Source: UBA3263 sp964554665
Lineage (GTDB): Bacteria; Bacteroidota; Bacteroidia; Bacteroidales; Muribaculaceae
Reading direction: 5' to 3'
Assembly (NCBI GenBank): GCA_964554665.1
Contig: CAZKPP010000009.1
Location: 1 to 50,430 of the forward strand
Length of the DNA: 50,430 nt
A program made the position numbers and the translations under genes. How positions within the stretch are numbered: position 1 is the stretch's first letter; every line of letters begins with the position of its first letter. This document shows, in pieces, positions 8,029-16,564 of this stretch. Below the pieces are notes generated by a model. The model searched no databases. It was not told the origin of the DNA and worked only from the letters and a program-made list of their open reading frames with translations.

Positions 8029-9183
8029 TTACTGCCGCAGGCGGGTCAGCAGCTTGTGGTAATTCTCGCGAGCGTTTATATATTCAATGCGTGCGGTCAG
8101 GTAGTAGTTCAGCTCGTTGAAATACTCTATATAGGTCATCTGGCCGCCGTTGAGAGTGCGCTGCAGCAGTTTTTCGTAATCGTGGCCAAACGCCCGCTCA
8201 TATTCGGCAATAAGCTTCGCGGCCTTTTCGGCTGCGGCATAATCGGCCGTCAGCCGGGCGCGACGGTCGGCAGCAGCGGTCAGGGCCTGCGCCTTCAGCG
8301 CCCCGGCCTGAAGGTCGAGAGCCACGGCGCGCGGCTTGGCGCCATATTCGGGCAGCCGCAGGCCCAGGGAGAAACCGTTGTAATACACCGGACCCTCCTT
8401 CTCCATAACATAGCCCAGCGAGAAGCCGGGGGCGAGCCCCATGCGCTCGGCGCGGGCATCGAGGCGCATCAGTTCGGCCTCGCTTTCAAGGGCGGCACTC
8501 TCCGTGTCGGCAATGGCCAGATAATCATTGAGCGGTTTGAGGCCATCAGAGCCGTATTCTCGCAGTTCGGCAAGGCCGGCAGGCAGTTCTCCCCCGTTGA
8601 GCGTTGCAAGCGCCGAGAGAGCTTCTGTGCGCGTCTGAAGGGCATCGGTGAGCTGCTGCTTCATGGCCACTTCTTCGAGCGAGAGCTTACGATGGTCGAG
8701 TTCGGTCGCTTCGCCGCTGTTGAGCATAAGGTGCATGCGCTCGTGGAGCGAATCGATGTTGGCCACCATGCGGCTCATGAGGTCCACACGGCTATTGGCG
8801 GCAACGAGCCCGCACAGCAGCTCGCCAACCTGCAGGCGAATCTCCCTCTCGGCGGCGGCCGCGCGGTCGGTCATTGCTCGTTCGGCAGCCCGGGTAGAGC
8901 GGCGGCGGCCGCCATAGAGCCCGGGCCAGTCAAACGACTGGCTCACCTCGAACTCAATCTTTGTCACTTCGCCGGCCATACTCGGCCATTTGTAGGCAAA
9001 CCCCGCTTCGGCGGCTTCGAGGCGATTCGAGGCCACGCGGTTGATGATTTCGGCCGACGCCTCGGCCCGGCGGATACGCAACTCGGGGTTGTTGGCAATG
9101 ATTTCGGCAACATAGCCGTCGGCAGAGCCCTGGGCCGCAGCCAGAGCGGGAATTATAAGAAGCAGAAGTGACTTGAATTTCAT
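8029..9183 (-). CDS. TolC-like outer-membrane channel of the RND metal efflux system
   Basis: 384 residues with signal peptide MKFKSLLLLIIPALAAAQG. The protein is mostly long amphipathic helices rich in Ala/Glu/Arg with short beta stretches, as in the outer-membrane efflux (OEP) fold: ELRIRRAEASAEIINRVASN, FEVSQSFDWPGLYGGRR and, near the end, TLNGGQMTYIEYFNELNYY. It is somewhat shorter than E. coli TolC/CusC (about 450), which is common in Bacteroidota. Its start codon overlaps the stop of the RND pump gene by one base, so it is the last gene of the rel-lipoprotein-adaptor-pump-channel unit and should provide the outer-membrane exit duct. Confidence 0.85.
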   Translation of the reverse strand: MKFKSLLLLIIPALAAAQGSADGYVAEIIANNPELRIRRAEASAEIINRVASNRLEAAEAGFAYKWPSMAGEVTKIEFEVSQSFDWPGLYGGRRRSTRAAERAMTDRAAAAEREIRLQVGELLCGLVAANSRVDLMSRMVANIDSLHERMHLMLNSGEATELDHRKLSLEEVAMKQQLTDALQTRTEALSALATLNGGELPAGLAELREYGSDGLKPLNDYLAIADTESAALESEAELMRLDARAERMGLAPGFSLGYVMEKEGPVYYNGFSLGLRLPEYGAKPRAVALDLQAGALKAQALTAAADRRARLTADYAAAEKAAKLIAEYERAFGHDYEKLLQRTLNGGQMTYIEYFNELNYYLTARIEYINARENYHKLLTRLRQ

Positions 9184-12100
9184 TATTTCTTGGTTACTTT
9201 GGAATAAAGTATCGGAACTACGTAGACATTGAGAATGGTTGAGCTGAGCAGGCCGCCGAGAATCACTACGGCCATGGGCGACTGAATCTCATTGCCCGGA
9301 GCCGAGCCGTTGACCGCAAGCGGCAACAGGGCCAGGGCCGAGGTCAGCGCGGTCATTACAATCGGCAGCAGGCGGTCGGAGGAACCGGCCATTACGCGCT
9401 CGGCGGCGGGCATCCCCTCGGCTTCGAGGGCGGTGTAACGGCTCATCAGCAGCATGCCGTTGCGCGTCGATATGCCCATGAGCGATATAAAGCCGATAAT
9501 GGCCGGAATGTTCACCTCGCCTCCGGTGAGCGCCAGAATGAACACACCGCCAATGAGCGCCAGCGGCATATTCAGCAGAATCATCAGCGCCTTGGCCCGC
9601 GAGCGGAATTCGCCGTAGAGCAGCAGCGCGATAATCAGAATGGCTACTACGGAGGTGAGGGCCAGAGTGCGCGTGGCAGCTGCGGAGTTCTCGAACTGGC
9701 CTCCGTATTGCAGGTAATAGCCCTCGGGGAGCTTAACGTCTTCGCCGACGCTGCGCTGAATCTGCTCGACGGCCGAGAGCAGGTCGCCGCCGGCAACGTT
9801 GGCCGACACCACGATGCGGCGCTTAACATTCTCGCGGTTAATGGAATTAGGGCCGGCGGAGGATATGATTTCGGCCACCTGTTCGAGCGGCACGGTGCCC
9901 GAAGGCGTTGAAACCGGCAGCGCCTTCAGCGACGCTATGGAGCTGCGGGCCGCGGGGTCGAGAATAACGGTTACGTCGTAGGGGAAGTCGCCGTCGTAGA
10001 CGCGGCTGACGCGCCGACCGCCGATTGCGGCGTCGACATAGTTGCGGAAGTCGGCCATCGACAGGCCCAGGCGCGACATTTCGCCGCGGCGCGGGCGAAT
10101 CTTAAGCTCGGGGCGCTCTACCTGCTGCTCAATGTTGAGGTCAACCACTCCGGGAACCTCCGCGGCGGCCTCGCGCACCTTTTGCGCCAGCCGATAGAGC
10201 GTTGGCAGGTCGGGGCCGAAAATCTTTATGGCTATCTGGCTCTGCGTGCCCGACAGCATCGCGTCGATGCGGTGCGAAATGGGCTGGCCGATTTCAACGT
10301 TCACTCCCGGAAGCTCGCCGAGGCGGCGGCGCAGGTCGGCCTCAAGCTCGGCGCGCGAGCGTTTGCCGAGCCGATAGGGCACTTCGAGCTCCGACACGTT
10401 AACGTTGAGCGAATGCTCGTCTAACTCGGCGCGGCCTGTTTTGCGGGCCACGGTTATCACTTCGGGCATTTCAAGGATTATGCGCTCGGCCTCGCGACCG
10501 ACTTTGTCGCTCTCTTCGAGCGACACCCCGGGGAGCGTTGCAACGTTGATGGTAAACGATCCCTCGTTGAATTTAGGCAGGAATCCGCCGCCGAGGGTGA
10601 AGAACAGGCCGATGGCCGCTACGAACATCACGGCTGTGGCGCCCAAAATAGGACCGGGATGGCGCAAAGCGGCCGCCAGGCTGCGCGAATAGGCCCGGCG
10701 CAGGAAAGCGGCCGTAGCGGGCTCTTTGGCGGTGGTTTTGTCGGCCGGAATGTAGGAACAGAGCACCGGAGTGAGCGTAAGGGCAACTATGGTGCTGGCA
10801 ATCAGCGCAACTATGAACGCCACGCCAAGGGGTATGAGCAGGCGTCCCTCAACACCACTGAGGAAAAACAGCGGCAGAAACGACGCTATGATAACCAAAG
10901 TTGAATTGAAAATCGGCGTACGCACCTCGGCCGAGGCCTCGAACACCACCTTGCGTACCGGTTTGCGTTGGTCGGGGGGAAGTTGGCGATTTTGCCGCAG
11001 GCGGTGGTAAACGTTCTCAACGTCGACTATGGCGTCGTCGACCAGCGAGCCGATGGCTATGGCAATGCCGCCGAGGCTCATGGTGTTGATGGTGAAGCCG
11101 AGCAGATGAAGAATCAGCAGGGTCACGAAAATACTCATCGGCAGCGCTACGAGCGACACCAGAGTGGTGCGCAGGTTCATCAGGAAGAAGAAAAGCACTA
11201 TGGCCACGAACAGGCCCCCTTCGAGCAGCGCCTCCTGAAGGTTGGAAATCGAAGTGGAAATAAAGTCGGCCTGGCGGAAGATGTCGGTGTGCATCTCAAC
11301 TCCTGCGGGCAAGGTTTTCTGCAGGTCGGCGAGCTCGGCGTCGATTTTCTCGGTCAGGCCTATGGTGCCTGCTCCGGGCTGTTTGGTAACGGTTATGATA
11401 ACCGCGGGATTCCCCTTGACCGATGCGGCACCGATGCGGGGCTCGGCGGCGCCGTTGCGCACCCGGGCTACGTGGCCCAGGGTCAGTCCGTTACCTATGG
11501 GGGCGGCGGCAACCGCTTCGGCATCGGAGGTGTTAATGTCGGCGCGCACAAGATATTCGTTGCCGAAGTCGCTGACCACGCCCCCCGAGGCATTGTCATT
11601 GAGGCTTTCGGTGGCCTCAAGCAGTTGGCCCAGGTCTACGCCGTAGGCTTTCATTTTCGCGGGGTCGAGAAGCACCTGCAGCTCGCGGGCGTCGCCGCCG
11701 ATAACGGCAACCGACGAAACGCCGCCGAGCGAGAGCAGCCGCGGCCTGATTACGCGATCGGCAATCGAGCGCAGCTCCATCATATCGACCGAATCGTTGC
11801 TGGCGGTGAGGCCGATAATCATCATTTCGCCCAATATCGACGCCTGCGGGCCGAGAACCGGAGCATTCACCCCGGCGGGAAGCTCGGAAGCCACGCCGGC
11901 CAAGCGCTCGCTGACCATCTGACGGGCCAGATAAACGTCGGTCGACCAGTCGAACTCAACCCACACTACCGAAAAGCCGGCCGACGAGGTTGAGCGCACG
12001 CGGCGGATGCCTGTAGCGCCGTTGACTGCAGCCTCGATAGGGTAGGAGACCTCGCGCTCAACCTCTTCGGGAGCCAGGCCCGGGGCCTCGGTCATAACAA

Positions 12101-12242
12101 CCACCGTCGGGGCGGTGAGGTCGGGGAAAATATCAACGTCGGTGCGCGTCAGCGACCAGATGCCGGCCAACAACACAACCGCACTGAGCACCAGAACTAC
12201 AATCCGGTTTTCGAGCGACGAGCGAATTATCTTATTAAGCAT
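9183..12242 (-). CDS. CzcA/CusA-like RND heavy-metal efflux pump
   Basis: 1019 residues, full RND length. MLNKIIRSSLENRIVVLVLSA is the first helix; DVDIFPDLTAPTVVVMTEAPG is typical of CzcA/CusA (heavy-metal) rather than AcrB-type pumps. Membrane helix 4 carries GSLVDDAIVDVENVYHRLR with the two Asp residues of the proton relay. Late motifs GFISLMGISTRNGMLL and TALTSALALLPLA are also standard. Function: proton-driven inner-membrane component moving metal ions (or possibly other cations) from periplasm or cytoplasm through adaptor and TolC-like channel. The neighbours (His-rich adaptor upstream, channel downstream) complete the tripartite system. Which metal (Zn/Co/Cd, Cu/Ag or Ni) cannot be decided. 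Confidence 0.92.
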   Translation of the reverse strand: MLNKIIRSSLENRIVVLVLSAVVLLAGIWSLTRTDVDIFPDLTAPTVVVMTEAPGLAPEEVEREVSYPIEAAVNGATGIRRVRSTSSAGFSVVWVEFDWSTDVYLARQMVSERLAGVASELPAGVNAPVLGPQASILGEMMIIGLTASNDSVDMMELRSIADRVIRPRLLSLGGVSSVAVIGGDARELQVLLDPAKMKAYGVDLGQLLEATESLNDNASGGVVSDFGNEYLVRADINTSDAEAVAAAPIGNGLTLGHVARVRNGAAEPRIGAASVKGNPAVIITVTKQPGAGTIGLTEKIDAELADLQKTLPAGVEMHTDIFRQADFISTSISNLQEALLEGGLFVAIVLFFFLMNLRTTLVSLVALPMSIFVTLLILHLLGFTINTMSLGGIAIAIGSLVDDAIVDVENVYHRLRQNRQLPPDQRKPVRKVVFEASAEVRTPIFNSTLVIIASFLPLFFLSGVEGRLLIPLGVAFIVALIASTIVALTLTPVLCSYIPADKTTAKEPATAAFLRRAYSRSLAAALRHPGPILGATAVMFVAAIGLFFTLGGGFLPKFNEGSFTINVATLPGVSLEESDKVGREAERIILEMPEVITVARKTGRAELDEHSLNVNVSELEVPYRLGKRSRAELEADLRRRLGELPGVNVEIGQPISHRIDAMLSGTQSQIAIKIFGPDLPTLYRLAQKVREAAAEVPGVVDLNIEQQVERPELKIRPRRGEMSRLGLSMADFRNYVDAAIGGRRVSRVYDGDFPYDVTVILDPAARSSIASLKALPVSTPSGTVPLEQVAEIISSAGPNSINRENVKRRIVVSANVAGGDLLSAVEQIQRSVGEDVKLPEGYYLQYGGQFENSAAATRTLALTSVVAILIIALLLYGEFRSRAKALMILLNMPLALIGGVFILALTGGEVNIPAIIGFISLMGISTRNGMLLMSRYTALEAEGMPAAERVMAGSSDRLLPIVMTALTSALALLPLAVNGSAPGNEIQSPMAVVILGGLLSSTILNVYVVPILYSKVTKK

Positions 12243-12254
12243 TGCCGCAGAAGA

Positions 12255-13349
12255 TTAATGCTGGTGGGAGTGACCTTCGGGAATGGCTCCTGAAGCCTCG
12301 GCCAGACGCACTGTGGTTGCGGCGGCGGTTACTACCGGTTGGCCGGGGGCGAGGCCTTCGAGAATTTCAACGCTGCGGCCGTCGGAAGCGCCGAGTTTAA
12401 CGGCATGTTTTTCGTAATGGCCGGGCGAATGGCGCGTAAACACAAAGTATTCGCCCTGCAGCTCAACCACGGCGTCTAACGGCACCGAAATCACATCGGG
12501 GCGCTCCGCACCGAGCAGATAAACCTCGCCGCCAAAGCCGGGGGCGATAATTCCGTCGCCCGAAAAGGTGAAAAACACGCAGCCATAGCCGTTTTCGGCC
12601 GATACGCCTGACTTTTTGCCGCCATGTTCGCTCAGGGTGAACGAGCCGATGCGGGCATCTTTAACCGCGGCAAGCTCTGCATAGCGCTCGGCGGGCACCT
12701 CGGCATGGAGCGTCAGCTGCGAGTCGGCGCTGACGGCAGCCACCGGCTGGCCGGGCTGAACATAGCTGCCATCGACGGCCTCTACGGAGGTTATTATGCC
12801 CGCAATGGGCGCAACTACGTTTGTAGACCCGCCGGAATATGCCGCGCGCGCCTGTTCGAGCTCGGCAAGAGCGGCATTGTAGGTGGCGGCGGTTACCAAA
12901 CGGTCGTTATAGAGCGGGGTCAGGCGGTCAACCTCGCGCTGCGCGGCCTCCACGGCTGCGCGGGCGGCGCGGTTTTGGTCGCCGCCGCTAACGCCCGAGG
13001 GGTCGACGGTAGCAATCACCTGACCGCGGGCCACGGTGCTCCCCTTGCCGACACGCAGGCGTACTACGCCGGCGGTCGGAGCCACGGCGTCGGCAGCATC
13101 GGCAGCCGAACGCTCAATCACCCCCACGGCGCGGATAACCGTTGCAAACGGGGCGGGGTAAACGGTGTCGACCTTAACGCCGAAGCGCTCGGCCTGCGAG
13201 TCGGAGAGTTCAATGAGCTCGGCGTGCTCGTGGTCATGGTCATGGTCGTGCTCGTCGTGTGCATCCTCGGCCTTATGGGCCGGGGTGCAGCCTAAAGTAG
13301 CTAAAATAGCTAAAATAGCTAAAATAGCTATTCTGTAATTCTTAATCAT
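12255..13349 (-). CDS. His-rich periplasmic adaptor lipoprotein of the RND metal efflux system
   Basis: 364 residues from ATG 13349; the longer frame upstream lies inside the preceding gene. MIKNYRIAILAILAILATLGC is a lipoprotein signal (Cys21), its ILA units encoded by 9-bp tandem repeats. It is followed by a histidine/aspartate-rich stretch (residues about 27-45, HDEHDHDHDHEHAE) suited to metal binding, and the C-terminus ends EGHSHQH. The body is a membrane-fusion (HlyD/CusB) adaptor: a lipoyl/barrel-sandwich half (GVVRLRVGKGSTVARGQVIA), a helical hairpin, the second half (PIAGIITSVEAVDGSYVQPG) and beta-barrel domains. It links the pump to the TolC-like channel. The start overlaps the upstream lipoprotein gene by 8 bases. 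Confidence 0.9.
   Translation of the reverse strand: MIKNYRIAILAILAILATLGCTPAHKAEDAHDEHDHDHDHEHAELIELSDSQAERFGVKVDTVYPAPFATVIRAVGVIERSAADAADAVAPTAGVVRLRVGKGSTVARGQVIATVDPSGVSGGDQNRAARAAVEAAQREVDRLTPLYNDRLVTAATYNAALAELEQARAAYSGGSTNVVAPIAGIITSVEAVDGSYVQPGQPVAAVSADSQLTLHAEVPAERYAELAAVKDARIGSFTLSEHGGKKSGVSAENGYGCVFFTFSGDGIIAPGFGGEVYLLGAERPDVISVPLDAVVELQGEYFVFTRHSPGHYEKHAVKLGASDGRSVEILEGLAPGQPVVTAAATTVRLAEASGAIPEGHSHQH
13298..13330. repeat. 9-bp tandem repeat in the adaptor signal peptide
   Basis: TAGCTAAAA is repeated about 3.7 times without mismatch, preceded by a near copy (CTAAAG). It encodes the repeated Ile-Leu-Ala of the lipoprotein signal peptide on the minus strand. A 9-bp unit changes copy number without shifting the frame, so slippage would change signal-peptide length only. 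Confidence 0.85.
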
Positions 13350-14154
13350 TGGTTCGGGCGGCCTGGTCGCGGGCGAGTTGAAGTTTGGCTTTGAGTTGCT
13401 CCAGGCGGCGGTTGCCGGCCGCAATGGTTTGCATTGCGCGGCTCAGGCGATAGGTGTCGGCCATGGCGTGGACCTCTTTGGCCGAAAGATTGGCCGACGG
13501 AGCCTTTTTGCCGCCGGTAAAGGCCACGGTTGCCGTCGAGCCGTCGAGCTGCAGGGCCAGCTGGCCTACCGGGTCGGCAGCCTCGGCCGAAAAGCGGCGG
13601 CTTTCGCGGCTGAGCTTGTCGGTGGTGTCGACCTTAACGGGCGCCGTAGCGGCTGACAGGCCTTTGCCCGAAAGCTCTATGGCATTATGGTTAAACGAGC
13701 CGCCCAGCGAGCTGATAACATAGAACTCGCCCGAGGGGCTGAGGCGCGCAACAGCCGTGTTTTTGTCGCGCCAGTTGGCGGGAACATCCTTGTGGATAAT
13801 ATAAGGTTCAAAAACATCCTTGCTCGACGGAACTGACGTGAACATTGCGCGCACAGAGTCGACGTAGGCCGAAGCGGCTATAATCTGCACCTGCAGGTCG
13901 GTGATTTCCTGCTCGGTTTTACGCTCCATAACCTTTGGGCGGAGGCCCAGGGCCGCGCGTCCCGCCTCGATTTGCTTGGGATAGGTTGCCGACAGGGAAT
14001 CGAGCAGCAGCTCGGCCTGCTGATAGTCGCCGCGGTCAAGGGCCGTGGCGGCTTCGGCCATCAGGGTGTCGGCGGCGGCCTTGTCGGGGTTTTCGCCGCC
14101 GCAAGCGGTGAGAATCAGGGCCACCAGAGCGAGTTTACTTGCTTCTTTCAACAT
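13342..14154 (-). CDS. Hypothetical lipoprotein between rel and the metal efflux genes
   Basis: 270 residues. MLKEASKLALVALILTAC is a lipoprotein signal with Cys18. Residues 28-70 look like one TPR-type helical pair (ADTLMAEAATALDRGDYQQAELLLDSL), then a long helix, a beta-rich middle (LSPSGEFYVISSLGGSFNH) and a coiled C-terminus (LEQLKAKLQLARDQAA). I recognise similar Bacteroidales lipoproteins but no named function. The start overlaps the end of the alarmone synthetase gene by 20 bases and its stop overlaps the adaptor start by 8, so it is translationally coupled to both. It might be an envelope sensor or assembly factor; this is a guess from position only. Confidence 0.7.
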   Translation of the reverse strand: MLKEASKLALVALILTACGGENPDKAAADTLMAEAATALDRGDYQQAELLLDSLSATYPKQIEAGRAALGLRPKVMERKTEQEITDLQVQIIAASAYVDSVRAMFTSVPSSKDVFEPYIIHKDVPANWRDKNTAVARLSPSGEFYVISSLGGSFNHNAIELSGKGLSAATAPVKVDTTDKLSRESRRFSAEAADPVGQLALQLDGSTATVAFTGGKKAPSANLSAKEVHAMADTYRLSRAMQTIAAGNRRLEQLKAKLQLARDQAARTND

Positions 14155-16360
14155 TTTTAACGCCTTTAATGGTTTTTATTTTACGGATTAGCGCGTTGAG
14201 GGCAGCCGTGGAGTTGACGCCCACGGTGAGAGTGCCGCGGAAGAGGCCGTCGTTGGAGTCGATGGCAATGTTGCGCAGCTGAATGTCGCGCTCTTTATTG
14301 ATAATCGAAGAAATGTTTGTTACGATGCCGATGTCGTCGACGCCCATAACCGAAATCGTGGCGGGGAAGGCCGCGTCGTTCGAGCCGCTCCAGCGCGTTT
14401 CGATAATGCGATAGGGATAGCGCTCGCGGATGTTGGCGGCATTGGGGCAGTCGGTGCGGTGAATCTTAACCACGCCGTCGGAGCTTATGAAGCCGAAAAC
14501 GTCGTCTCCATAAATCGGGTTGCAGCAGCGCGCCAGCTTGTAGTTCATGCCCTTGAGCTTCGACGAGCCGATAACCAGCACGTCGGAATTGCTCTTGCGG
14601 CTCGAAGAGTCGGAGTCGCCCTCGGTGGGGAGCACGAAGTTCTCGGCCGAGCGCGCCGAATCCACCTGAGGCACATCGTCGGGGGTGGCAAATTCGGCAT
14701 ATTGCTCCAGCACGCGGTTGGCGTCGAGTTCGTCAACGCCGATGGCCGCAAAGAAGTCGGTAACCGTTTTATAGCCCATTTTTTTGATGAAGCGCATCAG
14801 CGTGGGCTCGTCGATTTCGAGCTTGCGGTTTTTGGCGCGGCGGTCGAGGGTTTCGCGCCCCAGGGCGGCATGGCGGTTTTGCGCCTCGTTGAGCACCTGG
14901 CGGATTTTGGTGCGCGCCTTGCTGGTAACCACAAACTGCAGCCAGTCGCGAGTGGGGGTCTGCTGGGCGGAGGTGTTGATTTCCACGGTGTCGCCGCTCT
15001 GCAGCCGGTGGTTGATCTTGCGGTTCTTGCCGTTGATGCGGCCGCCGGTACACTGGCAGCCGAGCTTGGTGTGGATGCTGAAGGCGAAGTCGAGCACCGT
15101 AGCGCCCTTGGGCAGGCGGTGGAGGTCGCCGCGCGGGGTGAACACGAACACTTCGTCGGAATAGATGTCCATGCTCATGTTTTTCATCAGCTCCAGCGGC
15201 CCGGAATCGGCGGTTTCGAGAATGTCGCGCACGTTGTTCATCCACTGGTCGAGGCCGCTCTCGCCCTTGATGCCCTTGTAGCGCCAGTGGGCGGCGAGGC
15301 CCTTTTCGGCCACCAGGTCCATGCGGCGGGTGCGGATCTGCACCTCAACCCAGCGCTCCTGAGGGCCGGCAACGGTTATGTGCAGGCTCTCGTAGCCGTT
15401 GGTCTTGGGAATGCTGATCCAGTCTTTCATGCGCGCCGGGTTGGGGCGATACATGTCGGTAACCACCGAGTAGGCGAGCCAGCAGTCGGCCTTTTCCTTT
15501 TCGGGGGGAGTGTCGATAATAACGCGGATGGCAAACAGGTCGTAGATATGGTCCAGGTCGTTGTGTTGCTTCTGAATTTTGTTCCAGATCGAAGATATCG
15601 ACTTGGTGCGGCCCTTGATGTCGAACTTCAGGCCGGCGGCTTCGAGGCGGGCCTTCACCGGGGCGATGAAGTCGGCGATATAGGCGTCGCGGGCGGCCTT
15701 ACGTTCGTTGAGGTCGTGGGCGATTTTGGTAAACACCTCGCGGTTGGAATATTTGAGGCTCAGGTCTTCGAGCTCGCCCTTGATGGCATAAAGGCCCAGG
15801 CGGTGGGCCAGCGGGGCATAGAGGTAGCGGGCTTCGGCGGCCACGCGGCGCACGCCCTCTTCGTCGGGATGATGGTTGATTACGCGCATCAGCTGCAGGC
15901 GCTCAACAATCACGGTGATGATAACGCGGATGTCTTGCGCAAAGGTGAGCAGCAGGTTGCGGAAGTTTTCGTCTTGAACCGAGGCCACGCGCTCATAGAG
16001 CGAGTTGACCTTGTTGAGGCCGTTGACAAGGCGGGCAACGTCGCTGCCCCACTCCTTTTCAATCGCCTCAATGGTCATGAACTCCGAGCCGGCCAGGGGC
16101 GAGAGAATCAGCGCCGTGGCCATGGAGCGATCGGGGCTCAGCGCCGTGGCCATGAGTTCGACGGTGCGCAGGTTATGAAGCAGGCCGTTCAGCCCGAAGT
16201 GGTTGCGGCCATAATGCCCCTGGCCGATGGCGTCGGCCAAGGTTTTGCGCAGGCGCCCGAAGTCGTCGGGCTCCATAACCGGCCTGTAGTCGGCCAGCAC
16301 GCGGCGCACCAGTAATGGGAGCTCACTGCGCTCGGCGGCAGTCAAATATTCCTTTTCCAT
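14135..16360 (-). CDS. relA: RelA/SpoT-family (p)ppGpp synthetase with degenerate hydrolase
   Basis: 741 residues from ATG 16360; the TTG at 16372 lies inside the -7 box. The N-terminal hydrolase domain has lost its signature: where bifunctional enzymes have ALLHD..ED this one has ALILSPLAGSEF, and the ADR.HNMR motif is VERLQLMR, so it should not degrade ppGpp. The synthetase domain is intact: GRTKSISSIWNKI, YDLFAIRVIID, RMKDWISIPKTNGYESLH and EVQIRT...EKGLAAHWRYK. Its RxKD motif (RMKD) is of the Rel/SpoT type, not the ExDD of E. coli RelA. TGS (VFVFTPRGDLHRLPKGATVL) and C-terminal ACT domains follow. Bacteroidota often have this second synthetase beside a bifunctional Rel. It heads the unit with the metal efflux genes. 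Confidence 0.88.
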   Translation of the reverse strand: MEKEYLTAAERSELPLLVRRVLADYRPVMEPDDFGRLRKTLADAIGQGHYGRNHFGLNGLLHNLRTVELMATALSPDRSMATALILSPLAGSEFMTIEAIEKEWGSDVARLVNGLNKVNSLYERVASVQDENFRNLLLTFAQDIRVIITVIVERLQLMRVINHHPDEEGVRRVAAEARYLYAPLAHRLGLYAIKGELEDLSLKYSNREVFTKIAHDLNERKAARDAYIADFIAPVKARLEAAGLKFDIKGRTKSISSIWNKIQKQHNDLDHIYDLFAIRVIIDTPPEKEKADCWLAYSVVTDMYRPNPARMKDWISIPKTNGYESLHITVAGPQERWVEVQIRTRRMDLVAEKGLAAHWRYKGIKGESGLDQWMNNVRDILETADSGPLELMKNMSMDIYSDEVFVFTPRGDLHRLPKGATVLDFAFSIHTKLGCQCTGGRINGKNRKINHRLQSGDTVEINTSAQQTPTRDWLQFVVTSKARTKIRQVLNEAQNRHAALGRETLDRRAKNRKLEIDEPTLMRFIKKMGYKTVTDFFAAIGVDELDANRVLEQYAEFATPDDVPQVDSARSAENFVLPTEGDSDSSSRKSNSDVLVIGSSKLKGMNYKLARCCNPIYGDDVFGFISSDGVVKIHRTDCPNAANIRERYPYRIIETRWSGSNDAAFPATISVMGVDDIGIVTNISSIINKERDIQLRNIAIDSNDGLFRGTLTVGVNSTAALNALIRKIKTIKGVKNVERSK

Positions 16361-16369
16361 ATTCGTTGG

Positions 16370-16377
16370 CAAAGTTA
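16370..16377 (-). promoter_or_regulatory. -7 box (TAACTTTG) of the relA-like operon
   Basis: TAACTTTG on the minus strand fits TAnnTTTG; the ATG at 16360 starts 9 bases later, implying a leader of only a few nucleotides. No TTTG at the ideal -33 spacing. Confidence 0.65.
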
Positions 16378-16431
16378 AGAATTATTTTTTGCAACTTGAT
16401 TGCAAATCGCCGGAACTTTTCGCTGCGGGAG

Positions 16432-16465
16432 CAAAAAAACATCCCGGATTTCACAATCCGGGATG
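16432..16465 (-). terminator. Terminator of the envelope operon
   Basis: CATCCCGGATT (16440-16450) pairs perfectly with AATCCGGGATG (16455-16465); on the minus strand the stem is followed by seven T. It ends the operon whose last gene stops at 16565. A second inverted pair (ATCGCGA...TCGCGAT, about 16472-16489) lies beside it. Confidence 0.85.
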
Positions 16466-16564
16466 CCCCCAATCGCGATTTCTCGCGATTTCATTCTCAT
16501 AAAAAATTCATTTTTCCTATTGCTTTGCTTTGCTTTCTCAAATTGTCGTTATTGCAACCTCCGG

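Noticed and set aside
14459..16315. 618-residue plus-strand open frame
   Set aside because: It is the mirror frame of the relA-like gene; composition is Gly/Ala/Val/His-rich with no domain, while the minus strand has clear synthetase motifs.
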